Translations under genes and position numbers: made by a program
Shown: piece by piece, positions 8,458 through 19,291 of the stretch
Position numbering within the stretch: the stretch's first letter is position 1
Layout: the number at the start of each line of letters is the position of its first letter
Assembly (NCBI GenBank): GCA_021805025.1
Contig: JAJZGF010000003.1
Coordinates: 1-64,000, forward strand
DNA from: Acidobacteriota bacterium
GTDB lineage: Bacteria > Acidobacteriota > Terriglobia > Terriglobales > Acidobacteriaceae
DNA length: 64,000 nt
Direction: 5' to 3'
Notes under the pieces: generated by a model
What the model saw: the letters and a program-made list of their open reading frames with translations, nothing else
Told to the model about the DNA's origin: nothing
The model's database searches: none

Positions 8458-8769
8458 ATGGCAACAACATCTGTGACCACCACCTTCACGCCGCTCCACG
8501 ATCGCATCCTCGTCCGCCGCGTCGAAGAGGGCGAGACCGTTCGCGGGGGGATCATTATCCCTGACAGCGCCAAGGAAAAGCCCCAGGAAGGCGAAGTAAT
8601 CGCCGTCGGTAAGGGCAAGTCGAACGACGAAGGCAAGGTCTTCCCCCTCGATGTGAAGGCGGGCGACCGTGTTCTGTTCGGTAAGTACTCCGGCACCGAA
8701 ATCAAGATCGACGGTGAGGAGTTCCTGATCATGCGCGAGGAAGAAGTCCTCGGCATCGTCAAGAAGTAG
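8458..8769 (+). CDS. groES: Co-chaperonin GroES
   Basis: The 103-residue protein forms the heptameric lid of the GroEL folding chamber. Family signatures run through the whole length: [11 protein letters not shown] near the N-terminus, then the mobile loop [30 protein letters not shown], and [36 protein letters not shown]. The N-terminus has about eight extra residues (MATTSVTT) compared with the usual start. AAGGAG lies eleven bases before the ATG. groEL follows after 105 bases, so the two form the usual heat-shock operon under the CIRCE-like site. Confidence 0.98.
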   Translation: MATTSVTTTFTPLHDRILVRRVEEGETVRGGIIIPDSAKEKPQEGEVIAVGKGKSNDEGKVFPLDVKAGDRVLFGKYSGTEIKIDGEEFLIMREEEVLGIVKK

Positions 8770-8850
8770 CAGTTTAGGCGCGTTACGGCGAGCGGTCCAG
8801 CCAGTCAGCGGCACAAGGCGATGATTTCTGACGCTCGAATCAAGCACTGA

Positions 8851-10545
<1,695 letters not shown>

Positions 10546-10587
10546 GACCTGTCGCCACAGGCGCACTAGCCTGCGGCACAAAGTCTG

Positions 10588-10617
10588 AAGCCCCCAGCTC
10601 CGGCTGGGGGCTTTTTG
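10588..10617 (+). terminator. Intrinsic terminator of groESL
   Basis: AAGCCCCCAGC (10588-10598) pairs with GCTGGGGGCTT (10603-10613) around a TCCG loop, followed by TTTTTGTT. Confidence 0.95.
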
Positions 10618-10640
10618 TTGCCTCTGCGAGTCATCACACA

Positions 10641-10676
10641 AAGAGACCGGGAGCCCTGGAGGGCTCCCGGTCTCTT
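10641..10676. terminator. Second strong hairpin between convergent groEL and TonB receptor
   Basis: A perfect 16-bp stem (10641-10656 with 10661-10676) closes a TGGA loop. It lies just beyond the stop of the leftward receptor gene (10700) and probably terminates it; the T-run on that strand (CTCTTTGT) is weak. Confidence 0.7.
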
Positions 10677-10699
10677 GCACTGCTCGGTATGCCGAGCGG

Positions 10700-13600
10700 T
10701 CAGTAGGTGAAGTGGACACCCATCGTGAAGGCTCGGTTGCCTCCGATGGTGTTTGTTGCCGAGCCGAAGTTGGCTGCGTTGTTGGGGCAGCCGGTCGTTG
10801 CACTGATGGCATATACCGCAGCGCAGGTCCCAGTGCCGACAGGAATCGTGGTCGGAAGCTGCGTTCCCTTCCCGCTGCCGGTTGAGTACGGCAGTTGGTC
10901 GAGGTTGGACTTGGCCGTCTGCTGATCCACCGGATTGGCACTAGTCGCGATCTGTCCGTAGTTTACGAAGACATTGCCAGGCGTGCAGTTGTTGCCGGCA
11001 ATGGCCGCCGAAGTGGAACAGGCATCATTCTGCCGAATCTGCGCCTGATCCTGCGGAATATCAAGGCTCGTCGTGTTGGTGATATTAAATGCGTTGAAGT
11101 CGTACTGGATCGCCATCCGCTCGGAAATGTGGAAGAGCTTGCGTACGGAAAAGTCCAATCTCTTCTGCGCTCCCTGGCGGAAGATGTTGCGCTGCCCTGA
11201 GTTGAATGCCGTTTCGTAGATGTCCTGCGGGTCCGTGCCGGTCGAAACGGGAACCCCCATCTGGCCCGGCGCCACATAGTTGATGGCAATCTGGGTCGGA
11301 TCAATGAACGGGATATAGTTACCGCCCACAGCGCGTCGCGCTCCGTTGTTGCCCGTGATCGCAGTCTTGGGATGCGCCGGATCCTTGATGCCAAGGATGG
11401 GATTCATCAGTGTCGGGAAATTGCCGAAGTTGACACTGCCGACGGCGCCGTAGAACTCATAGAGCGAGTAGGGCTGTCCGCTTTGCAGCGTACCCATGCC
11501 GGTCAACTGCCAGTCGTTGGTGACGTAGGAGGCAAAGGAGTGCTCCTTTGTAAACCTGGGCAGATTCACCAGAAAGTTGCCGTTGAAGACATGCGTGCGA
11601 TCGAAGTCGGCGGATGCATAGGAATCACGCAGATTCTTCGGGTTGTCACCGGTAAAGAAAAGACCGATGTCGCTTTGCTCGTCCAGCGCGTGGCTCCAGG
11701 TATAGCTGCCTCCCACCTGGAAGTTGTGAGAGAGTCGCTTTTCCACGTGCGTCTGCAGCGCATCGTATGCCGAGACGCCTACGGACTTGAAGTCAGCCGC
11801 ATTCGGGCTGTAACCGACATACGGTGCTCGAAAATCGGTGTTGCCGCCGTCCGCGGTGTTCCACGGTTCAGCGGCAATCGGGTCGTAGTCGTAACCATCG
11901 CTCATTGAATTCTGGTTTAGAACTTCAAAACCATAGGTAGAGGTTTCACCCCATATCGGATTGCTCGGAGTGGCGATACCCGGCTCGTTCAGGGGCAGCG
12001 GCATCACCGCATGGCGACCGCGATTACCGGCGTATCCGACGGTGATCGCCACGCTGCTGGTCGGCTGCCACTGCACATTGAGCGTGTAGTTGATGGTGTA
12101 GGGCAACACATTGTTTTTGTCATAGGCGCCAAAGTTCAGCGTTGGCGTGCAGAGCAGGTATCCCTCCTGGTTCTGAATACCGCCGCAGTTGTTGCCGTAG
12201 GGCGCATACTTGGTGCCTGCCGCGGGCGCACCGGTCATGATATTCAGCTGGTTCTGCAGCGCCTGTTTCACGGTTGCGGGATTTGAGTTGGGGGGAACAT
12301 AGCTGGAAACGGACAGACCGGTGCCGATCGGGTTCGCGAGGGTCGTTCCGTTCCCGTTGGCATAGCTGACCAGCGGCGCAGACTCCGTGACGCCAAAGGG
12401 ACCGCCGATGGAACCGCCCGCTGGCTGCGAGAGATAGCTCACTAACTCGCCGCGATCATAGTAGAGGCCGCCACCGCCGTTGATGACCAGGTTGCCGTGG
12501 AACGACTTCGGCGAGTATGCGAAGCCCACACGGGGCGAGATACCCCACTGTCGGCCATTCAGCGTGGAATTGCTGACGCCGGGCGTCGGATTGTACTTGT
12601 TGTTGCCGGCCACGATGAAGCCGGAGTTATTCACCGTGAAGCCCGTTGTTGAAGTACCCGTCACGCTGTAGAGCGTCGGATCGAAGTTGAACATGTTGCC
12701 GTACTTTTCCGTGAGACCGCCATGGTAGTCGTAGCGAACGCCAGCAGTAAGGCTCAGGTTAGCCAGCGCCTGCCACTTGTCCTGCACATAGCCCGAGAGT
12801 TCATTGGAGCGGTAGTAGCGGTCGGCATTGTTGCGGTGGCTCAGTGGATCGACACTCTCAATCACATTCGACGAGTGTACGGTGCCCTGTAAGAAATTGT
12901 CGAAGCTGCTCGCATTGACTTCTGCAAACCCGGTCCGATTGTTTGTGATATTCAATTGCGTGTAGCTGTACCCGCCGCCGGCTACGATGGTGTGCTTGCC
13001 CGCCGTGAAGATTACGTTTGTCGATGGATTCAGCCTGTTCTGGTAGTAGCCCATGTCGACAAAGGCGCTATAAGGGCCGACCGTCAGGCTGGGAGAATAC
13101 TGGCTGTTGTTGGCAAACGCGCTGATCGAGAGACCTGGCAAGCCGGGGTTCAGGCCGGTCTGTCCCGCGCCAACGCCGAAGTTGCCGCCGGAAACGGTCT
13201 GCGTAAAGTAGCTGTAGGATCCCATGCGCACGAAACCCAGCCGCTGCTCCCAGTTCAGACGTTGCCCAATGGCGATCGTGTTGTCAATGGCCGCGACTTG
13301 TGAGCCGTTGTTCTGCGTCACCGGGAATCCGCCCGTCTGGGAATAACCGTAGGGCTTGTTGACCGGGGCGTTCTGGAAGAAATACTTGACCGACAACCGG
13401 TCGTTCTTGCTCACGTCGTAATCAAGATCCACTGTGGCCTGATCGGAGGTCAGCACCGAGGTGCCAACCAGAATGACATTCGGCTCACCATATTGATAGG
13501 GCGCATTCGACTGAGCGGATGGAATCATGTACTGACCGTTCGGCAGCTTGGCGTTCAACAGGCCCGCGGCAATCGGATCGACTGTGGTTGCCGACCCTCC

Positions 13601-14785
13601 CCAAACGGCATCGGCATTCAGGAGCCCGGCCGTCGAGCGATCATCTGTGAGGGCAGAGGGAACCGTCATCTGCGAGATGCCTGTGGCCTCATCGGCGTTC
13701 GAGCGGCGCTGATAAGCCGCGAAGAAGAAGAGCTTATTCTTGATGACGGGACCGCCCAACGTCGCACCGCTCGTCCAGCGCCGCAGAAACGGATGGATGA
13801 GCGAAGACGGAAATACGCCCACGCCCTGCTGAGCAAGTTGATAGGCCTGGCTGAAGAAGTACGGCGAGGCATTCATGTCGCCGTTAGCGTAGCTGCCAAA
13901 CATCTGACCATGCCAATTGTTGGTGCCCGTCGCGGTGCTCACGTCAATCTGCGCGCCGCTGGTAGCGCCCTGCTGCGCATCGTACATCGAGGCATTCACG
14001 CGAAGTTCCTGCATGAACTCCGGCGGCGGCGAAGGCAGACTGTTGCCGTTCGAGCCATAGACGGACGTGCCTACTGAGTAAGCGCCGCCGACGCCGGGCG
14101 CGCTGCCTATGTTGAAGTTGTAACGTTGCGAGGTATCGCCGCTGGAGCTCATGCCGTTGAACAGATTGGTCGAGTCCACGCCGTCCATCTGGAAGGTATT
14201 CGATGTGGCGCGCTGCCCATTGGCCCATATGTTCTGGTTGCCCAGACCGGAGTTTGAATCAAGGTTTGAGAGCAGTTCGGCGCTCACGCCCGGCGAAAGC
14301 ACGGCCACCTGCGTGAAACTTCCTGTGGCCAGAGGAGTGGTGTCGATTTGCGCGGAGTCCAGCGTATAGCCATTGGTTGCATCGGTGGCGTTCAAGAGCG
14401 GGTTCGCCGTCACTTCTACGGACTGCGACACCTGGCCCATCTTCAGGTTGGCGTTCACTGTGGTGGCGCGTGCCTCCTGCACCGCAATCCCTTTCAACTC
14501 CATCGTATCGAAGCCTTCGTGCGTCACCTTCACGACGTAGGTTCCAATCGGCAGGTTGAAGATTTGAAAGAAACCCGATGACTGCGAAGTTGTCGTGCGC
14601 GTCACGTTAATTGACGCGTTGCGCACCGTCACGGTTGCGTCGGGAATGGCTGCTCCCGTCGGATCCAGCACAGTTCCATTGATCGAGCCCAGGGTTTGCT
14701 GGGCCCGCGCGGACACCGTACAGCCGAGCACGGCCAGAAACAACAGACCGTACTGTGCGACACTCCTCCAAAATGAATGATTCAT
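10700..14785 (-). CDS. Oar-like TonB-dependent receptor with carboxypeptidase-regulatory N-terminal domain
   Basis: The 1361-residue outer-membrane protein starts at the ATG behind GAGGAG, 22 codons inside the track ORF; that start gives a clean signal peptide (MNHSFWRSVAQYGLLFLAVLGCTVSARA). Residues about 30-110 form a carboxypeptidase-regulatory-like beta-sandwich (LGSINGTVLDPTGAAIPDATVTV). A plug region follows (ALIDTTPL-type segment about 165-300), then a long barrel ending in GVHFTY with a terminal aromatic, typical of outer-membrane barrels. Such very large Oar-type receptors are abundant in Acidobacteriota and are thought to import polysaccharide-derived or proteinaceous ligands. No SusD-type partner or degradative enzyme lies beside it, so the ligand is unknown. 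Confidence 0.9.
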   Translation of the reverse strand: MNHSFWRSVAQYGLLFLAVLGCTVSARAQQTLGSINGTVLDPTGAAIPDATVTVRNASINVTRTTTSQSSGFFQIFNLPIGTYVVKVTHEGFDTMELKGIAVQEARATTVNANLKMGQVSQSVEVTANPLLNATDATNGYTLDSAQIDTTPLATGSFTQVAVLSPGVSAELLSNLDSNSGLGNQNIWANGQRATSNTFQMDGVDSTNLFNGMSSSGDTSQRYNFNIGSAPGVGGAYSVGTSVYGSNGNSLPSPPPEFMQELRVNASMYDAQQGATSGAQIDVSTATGTNNWHGQMFGSYANGDMNASPYFFSQAYQLAQQGVGVFPSSLIHPFLRRWTSGATLGGPVIKNKLFFFAAYQRRSNADEATGISQMTVPSALTDDRSTAGLLNADAVWGGSATTVDPIAAGLLNAKLPNGQYMIPSAQSNAPYQYGEPNVILVGTSVLTSDQATVDLDYDVSKNDRLSVKYFFQNAPVNKPYGYSQTGGFPVTQNNGSQVAAIDNTIAIGQRLNWEQRLGFVRMGSYSYFTQTVSGGNFGVGAGQTGLNPGLPGLSISAFANNSQYSPSLTVGPYSAFVDMGYYQNRLNPSTNVIFTAGKHTIVAGGGYSYTQLNITNNRTGFAEVNASSFDNFLQGTVHSSNVIESVDPLSHRNNADRYYRSNELSGYVQDKWQALANLSLTAGVRYDYHGGLTEKYGNMFNFDPTLYSVTGTSTTGFTVNNSGFIVAGNNKYNPTPGVSNSTLNGRQWGISPRVGFAYSPKSFHGNLVINGGGGLYYDRGELVSYLSQPAGGSIGGPFGVTESAPLVSYANGNGTTLANPIGTGLSVSSYVPPNSNPATVKQALQNQLNIMTGAPAAGTKYAPYGNNCGGIQNQEGYLLCTPTLNFGAYDKNNVLPYTINYTLNVQWQPTSSVAITVGYAGNRGRHAVMPLPLNEPGIATPSNPIWGETSTYGFEVLNQNSMSDGYDYDPIAAEPWNTADGGNTDFRAPYVGYSPNAADFKSVGVSAYDALQTHVEKRLSHNFQVGGSYTWSHALDEQSDIGLFFTGDNPKNLRDSYASADFDRTHVFNGNFLVNLPRFTKEHSFASYVTNDWQLTGMGTLQSGQPYSLYEFYGAVGSVNFGNFPTLMNPILGIKDPAHPKTAITGNNGARRAVGGNYIPFIDPTQIAINYVAPGQMGVPVSTGTDPQDIYETAFNSGQRNIFRQGAQKRLDFSVRKLFHISERMAIQYDFNAFNITNTTSLDIPQDQAQIRQNDACSTSAAIAGNNCTPGNVFVNYGQIATSANPVDQQTAKSNLDQLPYSTGSGKGTQLPTTIPVGTGTCAAVYAISATTGCPNNAANFGSATNTIGGNRAFTMGVHFTY

Positions 14786-15132
14786 ATTCTCCTCGCGATG
14801 TGTGGCATGAATAGCCGACTCGACTCTTTGCAGTTTCTGGATAAGGGGCAAACGCTCAACAGCTACGCCTTACCCGCAGTTCCTCAGCACGCGTGGTTCT
14901 TCTCAAAAGATGTTGGAAGGCTGGAGAGAACTAATTTTTCAGGATGATATGGTCTACCGATAGTTTCCAACACGGGCGAGCTCTTTCCCAAGAAAAAAAC
15001 ACACACCGTCTCATTTCCACGCGCAAGGGCTGTGGAAAAGGCGGCCGAAACCTACCCTTTGCGAAGATTTAACTCTGCATTAATTTCGAGGGGAAGGAAT
15101 CGGCCGCCTTCGGGCGCGTTTGGGATGTCAGA
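14786..15132. other. Intergenic region between the two TonB receptor genes
   Basis: This 347-base stretch is the leader of the Oar-like gene. It contains an 11-bp perfect inverted repeat, AAGGCGGCCGA (15038-15048) and TCGGCCGCCTT (15100-15110), 51 bases apart. On the minus strand the second arm is followed by TTTTCC, so it may be a long-loop terminator of the upstream btuB-like gene. No clear promoter was identified. Confidence 0.5.
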
Positions 15133-17610
15133 TCAGCGCGTCTTTGATCGGCCCCACTGCAGCCGCAGCCCAACGCGGAAATCGATCGGGAGGCTGACGT
15201 AGCCGATGGGCGCAATATGCTGGTTATTGGTCAGATTATCTCCAATACCGTAGACCCCAATCCACGACTTGAACTGATAGCTCGCGCCAAGGTCGACCTT
15301 GGCATAACCAAAATCCAGATTGCGATTCGGCAAGAGCAGGCTGTTGCCGCCGTTGATGTCGTCCCCGCCCAGAAAGTCCGAGTCGTCGGACCTGCTGGCA
15401 AAGGCGGTATTCAACATAGCCGACAGCGACTTGTGGGTGAAGGTCGCGGTGATGAAGCCCGCATGGGGTGGCCTGCGAAACGGGCGCGCACCTTGCAAGG
15501 GCGAGTCTTGACCAATGGGAATACCGTTGTAAGTGGGCAGCGGCCCAAGCAGCGCCACATCGCTGTTGGTAAAGCTACGCTGGATCACCGCGTCCAAATA
15601 GGTGTAGCCGCCGCGCAAAAAGATGTTACGCCCAATCCCGCCTTCGACCGTCGTCTCCACGCCCAGCGCACGGTAGGCCTCCGTATTCAGACTCTGCTCA
15701 TACGCACCGTTCGCCTGCAGGAACTGCTCCAGCTGATTCTGCTGTGCGGCGGTCAGGTTCGGCAGCAGTAGCGGGATCACGTCCAGGCCCACGTATTCAA
15801 TCTGGCGGCCGTATTCGTTGTGAAAGAAACTGGTGCGAAAGACGAGGCGCTGACTGAAGAACGACTGCTCGACGCCGCCGTCATAAGTTCGCGTGGCCGG
15901 CGCCGCAAGCGGTCCAATGTGCAGCTGCTGGATAGTCGATTGACCGCCGTTGCTCTCAAGAAAGTTGTAGAGCGAGTAGAACTGATCGGTCAACGAAGGC
16001 TCACGCACTGCGTCGCCAAAGTTGAACATCACTCGCGTGCCGCTGAAGATGCCATTGCGCGGCTTCAATGCATAGACTGAGAAACCGGCGCGCGGCGAGG
16101 TCTGCGTACCGAACAGCGAGTAGTGCTCAAGGTCGCCTCCGAGGTTATAAAAAAAACGATTCCTGAAGTCCCCATGCACCGCGGCGCGGTAGTCGTAATT
16201 GGTCCGCTCCACAGGCGTGTAGTAGGTACTGCCCGGCTCGGCACCGCGCTCGTCCTCATACTGAAAGCCAATCAGCCCCACGATGTGCGGCGTGAAGGTG
16301 TAGTCTCCCTGGTAGACAAGCGCATCGCGATTCGACACAAGCTGATACCCCTGCGGATAAGTACCCGCATAGTCCATCAGCGCGCGTCCGGTCACCGAGT
16401 CGCCATTCGCGCCTGTAATTGTCACCAGATTGCCAAAGCTGTCTCCATAGGCATCAAAAACACCTGAACCGCTCTGGCTCCAAAGATGGTACTGTTCGCG
16501 TTTCCGCGTCATCCCATAACGCACCACGTTGTGAAAGTCCGGCGTTGTCTGGTTGTCGATGGATCCGCTCAGAAAAATGTCCTGGTCCTTCTGCGTGGCG
16601 CTGTCTGACAGCCCATGAAAGGCATAGGCTCCTGGGGCACCGGTTCCATCTACTCCGTAGTGCACCGTGCCCCGGATTTGGGTCTTACCGTTGGGCTGCC
16701 AGCCCAGGTTGGCCGCCGCCGTGCCCACGTGATACTCATCGTTGGGCAGGTCATTAGCCGTCTGCAGCCAACTGTACTCGCCCAGGTAATCCAGCTTGTT
16801 GCGCGCGCCCGCTACCTCAAGATCCTCCTGCGACGTCGAGTAGTTGCCTACGTCTCCATGGAAAAGAAGCGAGGGAAAACTGGTGGTGCCCCGCGGTGTC
16901 GTCAAGCTCACCACTCCACTGGCCGCGTCTGCACCGTAGAGGCTTGAGTCCGGTCCTCGATACACCTCGGCACGCTCGACCGCGGTGGTTGCCAGCGGCC
17001 CGAAATCAAAGCGCCCGCCCAGGTCGCCTGCGTCCACGCCATCCACCAGGATCTTGTTGGCATCCGAGTCACCGCCGCGAATAAAAAGCGAGGACTGCGC
17101 GCCGCGCTGGCCAGTTTGGACGACAAAGGTGCCCGGCATCATCCGTAGAGCACTCACCAGGTCGCTCCGCAGGCTAAGTTCACTCTGCCCCAGCACCGTG
17201 GTCGCGGAGCTGGTCTGCGCCTGTGGCGTAGGCGTGCCGGTGGCCGTCACCACAATCGACTCGCGCGCCCACTCCGGCTCCAGCACCAGGTCTCGCTCAA
17301 TCGTGTCGAGACGGCCCGCGTAGAATACCGGCGTCTCCAGTTGCCTGAAAGTCGGCGCGGAGATCACGAGAAAGAAGCGGCCCACCGTACCGGTGTCAAT
17401 TTCAAAACTTCCATCGGCCCCGGAAACCGCCGAACCTACCGGGGATCCGCTTTGAATCAGAACCACCTTTGCGTTTCGCACCTTGGCGCCGGACGCATCG
17501 GTCACAACGCCGTGAATGGTGGCAGCACGGGCGAAAATAGAAGTGAAAAGAAATAGAAAAGATGAAAGGATGAGCGCGGAAAAAGCGCGCAAGAGGCGAG
17601 ACGCTGGCAT
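15133..17610 (-). CDS. btuB: BtuB-like TonB-dependent receptor (cobalamin uptake)
   Basis: The 825-residue receptor is placed at the second of two adjacent ATGs, which is five bases after AGGAG; the track start lies inside the riboswitch. A signal peptide (MPASRLLRAFSALILSSFLFLFTSIFARA) precedes a carboxypeptidase-regulatory domain (about 33-110), then a TonB-box-like SIVVTATGTP, the plug (SELSLRSDLVSALRMMPGTFV, SSLFIRGGDSDANKILVDGV) and a 22-strand-type barrel ending near LRLQWGR. The receptor itself could be for any iron or vitamin chelate; the cobalamin call rests mainly on the riboswitch directly upstream. No btuFCD genes are nearby. Confidence 0.85.
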   Translation of the reverse strand: MPASRLLRAFSALILSSFLFLFTSIFARAATIHGVVTDASGAKVRNAKVVLIQSGSPVGSAVSGADGSFEIDTGTVGRFFLVISAPTFRQLETPVFYAGRLDTIERDLVLEPEWARESIVVTATGTPTPQAQTSSATTVLGQSELSLRSDLVSALRMMPGTFVVQTGQRGAQSSLFIRGGDSDANKILVDGVDAGDLGGRFDFGPLATTAVERAEVYRGPDSSLYGADAASGVVSLTTPRGTTSFPSLLFHGDVGNYSTSQEDLEVAGARNKLDYLGEYSWLQTANDLPNDEYHVGTAAANLGWQPNGKTQIRGTVHYGVDGTGAPGAYAFHGLSDSATQKDQDIFLSGSIDNQTTPDFHNVVRYGMTRKREQYHLWSQSGSGVFDAYGDSFGNLVTITGANGDSVTGRALMDYAGTYPQGYQLVSNRDALVYQGDYTFTPHIVGLIGFQYEDERGAEPGSTYYTPVERTNYDYRAAVHGDFRNRFFYNLGGDLEHYSLFGTQTSPRAGFSVYALKPRNGIFSGTRVMFNFGDAVREPSLTDQFYSLYNFLESNGGQSTIQQLHIGPLAAPATRTYDGGVEQSFFSQRLVFRTSFFHNEYGRQIEYVGLDVIPLLLPNLTAAQQNQLEQFLQANGAYEQSLNTEAYRALGVETTVEGGIGRNIFLRGGYTYLDAVIQRSFTNSDVALLGPLPTYNGIPIGQDSPLQGARPFRRPPHAGFITATFTHKSLSAMLNTAFASRSDDSDFLGGDDINGGNSLLLPNRNLDFGYAKVDLGASYQFKSWIGVYGIGDNLTNNQHIAPIGYVSLPIDFRVGLRLQWGRSKTR

Positions 17611-17621
17611 CATGGCTCCTT

Positions 17622-17637
17622 CGTTCCCCTCGGAACG
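17622..17637 (-). promoter_or_regulatory. Putative expression-platform hairpin next to the btuB ribosome site
   Basis: CGTTCC and GGAACG close a GAGG loop between the riboswitch core and AAGGAG. In cobalamin riboswitches a loop here can kiss the L5 loop of the aptamer; that role is inferred from position. Confidence 0.45.
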
Positions 17638-17649
17638 TAAGCGGGTTTT

Positions 17650-17885
17650 GGGCGCCAAGGACCGGTCTCCTGACTTGCGCCTGCACCAGCCACCTTCCCA
17701 GCGACCGGCCCGTGGGCCTGTCCCCAGTGGTTCCGTTGCTCTTCCAATGAAGCAGAAAGGGCTAGGGCTGATATCCTGCCCTGGCCAATACGACGGCCGG
17801 TCTGGCAGGGGCGCTCACAGTTGCGGGGCAGTGGCGGAGTTTCACCGCCTTCCCGAGCATCCTGGCGATTGCCGTGGTAAGCTGC
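17650..17885 (-). ncRNA. Cobalamin (B12) riboswitch
   Basis: Read on the minus strand, the region shows the diagnostic core elements: GGGAAGGCGGTGAAACTCC, then CGCCACTGCCCCGCAACTGTGA, an internal arm, and finally AAGTCAGGAGACCGGTCC at the 3' side. These are the hallmark conserved blocks of the cobalamin aptamer. It lies directly upstream of the btuB-like gene. A hairpin just before the ribosome site suggests translational control. Boundaries are approximate. Confidence 0.95.
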
Positions 17886-18028
17886 GCTGCGTTTAAGCAC
17901 AGCAGAAGTGATGGCATGGAATCGATTTCCATGCCATGAATAATTCTAACGGCGAGGTGAGGTTGAGTCAAAAGGCAATCGCGCAGAAATTCCGTATGAG
18001 CAACAGAACTTAGCGCAGGATGGAAAAT

Positions 18029-18105
18029 TGGTGACCCCGGGAAGATTCGAACTTCCGACACGCAGTTTAGGAAACTGCTGCTCTATCCACCTGAGCTACG
18101 GGGCC
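18029..18105 (-). tRNA. tRNA-Arg (anticodon CCT)
   Basis: On the minus strand GGCCCCG pairs with CGGGGTC (one G-U pair), followed by discriminator A and an encoded CCA. The D arm AGCTCAGGTGGATAGAGC, the anticodon stem GCAGT/ACTGC with loop TTCCTAA (anticodon CCT, reading AGG), and the T arm with GTTCGAATC are all intact. Confidence 0.97.
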
Positions 18106-18372
18106 ACTTGAAAACAGCGGGCCTAGATTGCGTCTTGAGCTCCTGCCCTCAATTTGCCTCACCCAAGTATAACGACCCTTTCTTTGAGGAAGAAAAGTGA
18201 GGCGAGTTGAAACTGACGAAGGCGCGATATCAACAGGGTAGCATCAAGCAAGTCGAGAGGGCGAAGGCGTACGCCTGGACTTGGGCCCCACACATTCAAG
18301 AAGTCGTCCGCGCTCGGCGAAGCCCTGCACAAGTCGGAACCGCTAACGATATTGGGCACACCGCATACAGTG
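18106..18372. other. Intergenic region downstream of garR, upstream of tRNA-Arg
   Basis: About 270 bases. The 61-residue ORF at 18207-18392 runs into the garR 3' end on the other strand and has no recognisable content. No terminator or promoter stands out. Confidence 0.4.
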
Positions 18373-19269
18373 TTATGCAGTGGAAGCTTTAACCTCTGCA
18401 CGGGACGCGGTCTCTGCGAAGGTGGCAATGGCCGCGTGATCAAGCTCGCCTTTTCCGTCGGCAATCAACGACGAAATCATCTGTTGGACCAGGGCAGTAA
18501 AGGGCAGAAAAACGCTGTTTGATTCCGCGGTTTGCAATGCATTGCGCAGATCTTTCTGATGCAGCCGAACCTTGAATCCCGGTTTAAAGTTGCGTGCAAT
18601 GAGCATGTGCCCTTTGGCGTTGAGCACCGCGCTGCCCGCCAGCCCGCTTTGAATCGCATTGACGACGACGGTGGGATTCAGGCCGCAGCAGGTTGCCAAT
18701 GTCAGCGCCTCGCCCATGGCGGCAATGTTGCACGCCACCATGATCTGATTGGCGAGCTTGGTGGTATTGCCCGCACCCACCGGGCCCGTGAGAGTGACAC
18801 TTGAGCCCATGCACCTGAGAATCGCCTCGGCCTTGCGGAATACCTCCTCGCTGCCGCCTGCCATGATGGCCAGCGTTCCCTCTATCGCTTTCGGCTCTCC
18901 GCCGCTCACCGGCGCGTCCATGAACTCCACGCCTTTGAAAGCGCAAGCCGCAGCGATCTTCTGCGAGACCAGCGGATTGATGGAGCTCATGTCGATGACT
19001 AGTGAGCCCGGCTTCGCTCCGGCCAGAATGCCATTTGCACTGAGCACCACCTCTTCAACCTCCGGCCCATCGGGTAGCATCGTGATGACGACAGGAGCGC
19101 GCGCGCCCACATCGCTGTTGGATTCACCGCGCTGCGCCCCGTCGTGTACGCAAGCGTCAAGTTTTTCGGCGTTGCGGCTGAAGGCGATGACGGTGTGGCC
19201 GGCCTTCAACAGATTTCTCGACATGGGACGGCCCATGATGCCGAGCCCGACAAATCCTACAATAGCCAT
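18373..19269 (-). CDS. garR: 2-hydroxy-3-oxopropionate (tartronate semialdehyde) reductase
   Basis: The 298-residue NAD(P)H-dependent beta-hydroxyacid dehydrogenase should reduce tartronate semialdehyde to D-glycerate. The start chosen is the ATG behind GGGAGAA, 23 codons inside the track ORF, which places the Rossmann motif GFVGLGIMGRPMSRNL at residues 5-20. The substrate signature DAPVSGGEPKA and the catalytic-Lys segment GAGNTTKLANQ are both visible, then an all-helical C-terminal domain. It is the last gene of the leftward aldarate operon, 22 bases after garL. 3-Hydroxyisobutyrate dehydrogenase is a related alternative; the garL context favours the glycerate route. Confidence 0.88.
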   Translation of the reverse strand: MAIVGFVGLGIMGRPMSRNLLKAGHTVIAFSRNAEKLDACVHDGAQRGESNSDVGARAPVVITMLPDGPEVEEVVLSANGILAGAKPGSLVIDMSSINPLVSQKIAAACAFKGVEFMDAPVSGGEPKAIEGTLAIMAGGSEEVFRKAEAILRCMGSSVTLTGPVGAGNTTKLANQIMVACNIAAMGEALTLATCCGLNPTVVVNAIQSGLAGSAVLNAKGHMLIARNFKPGFKVRLHQKDLRNALQTAESNSVFLPFTALVQQMISSLIADGKGELDHAAIATFAETASRAEVKASTA

Positions 19270-19291
19270 GGCTGTTCTCCCTTGGTTCTCA

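Noticed and set aside
17516-17896. 126-residue plus-strand ORF over the riboswitch region
   Set aside because: The region is explained by the cobalamin riboswitch and btuB start on the other strand.
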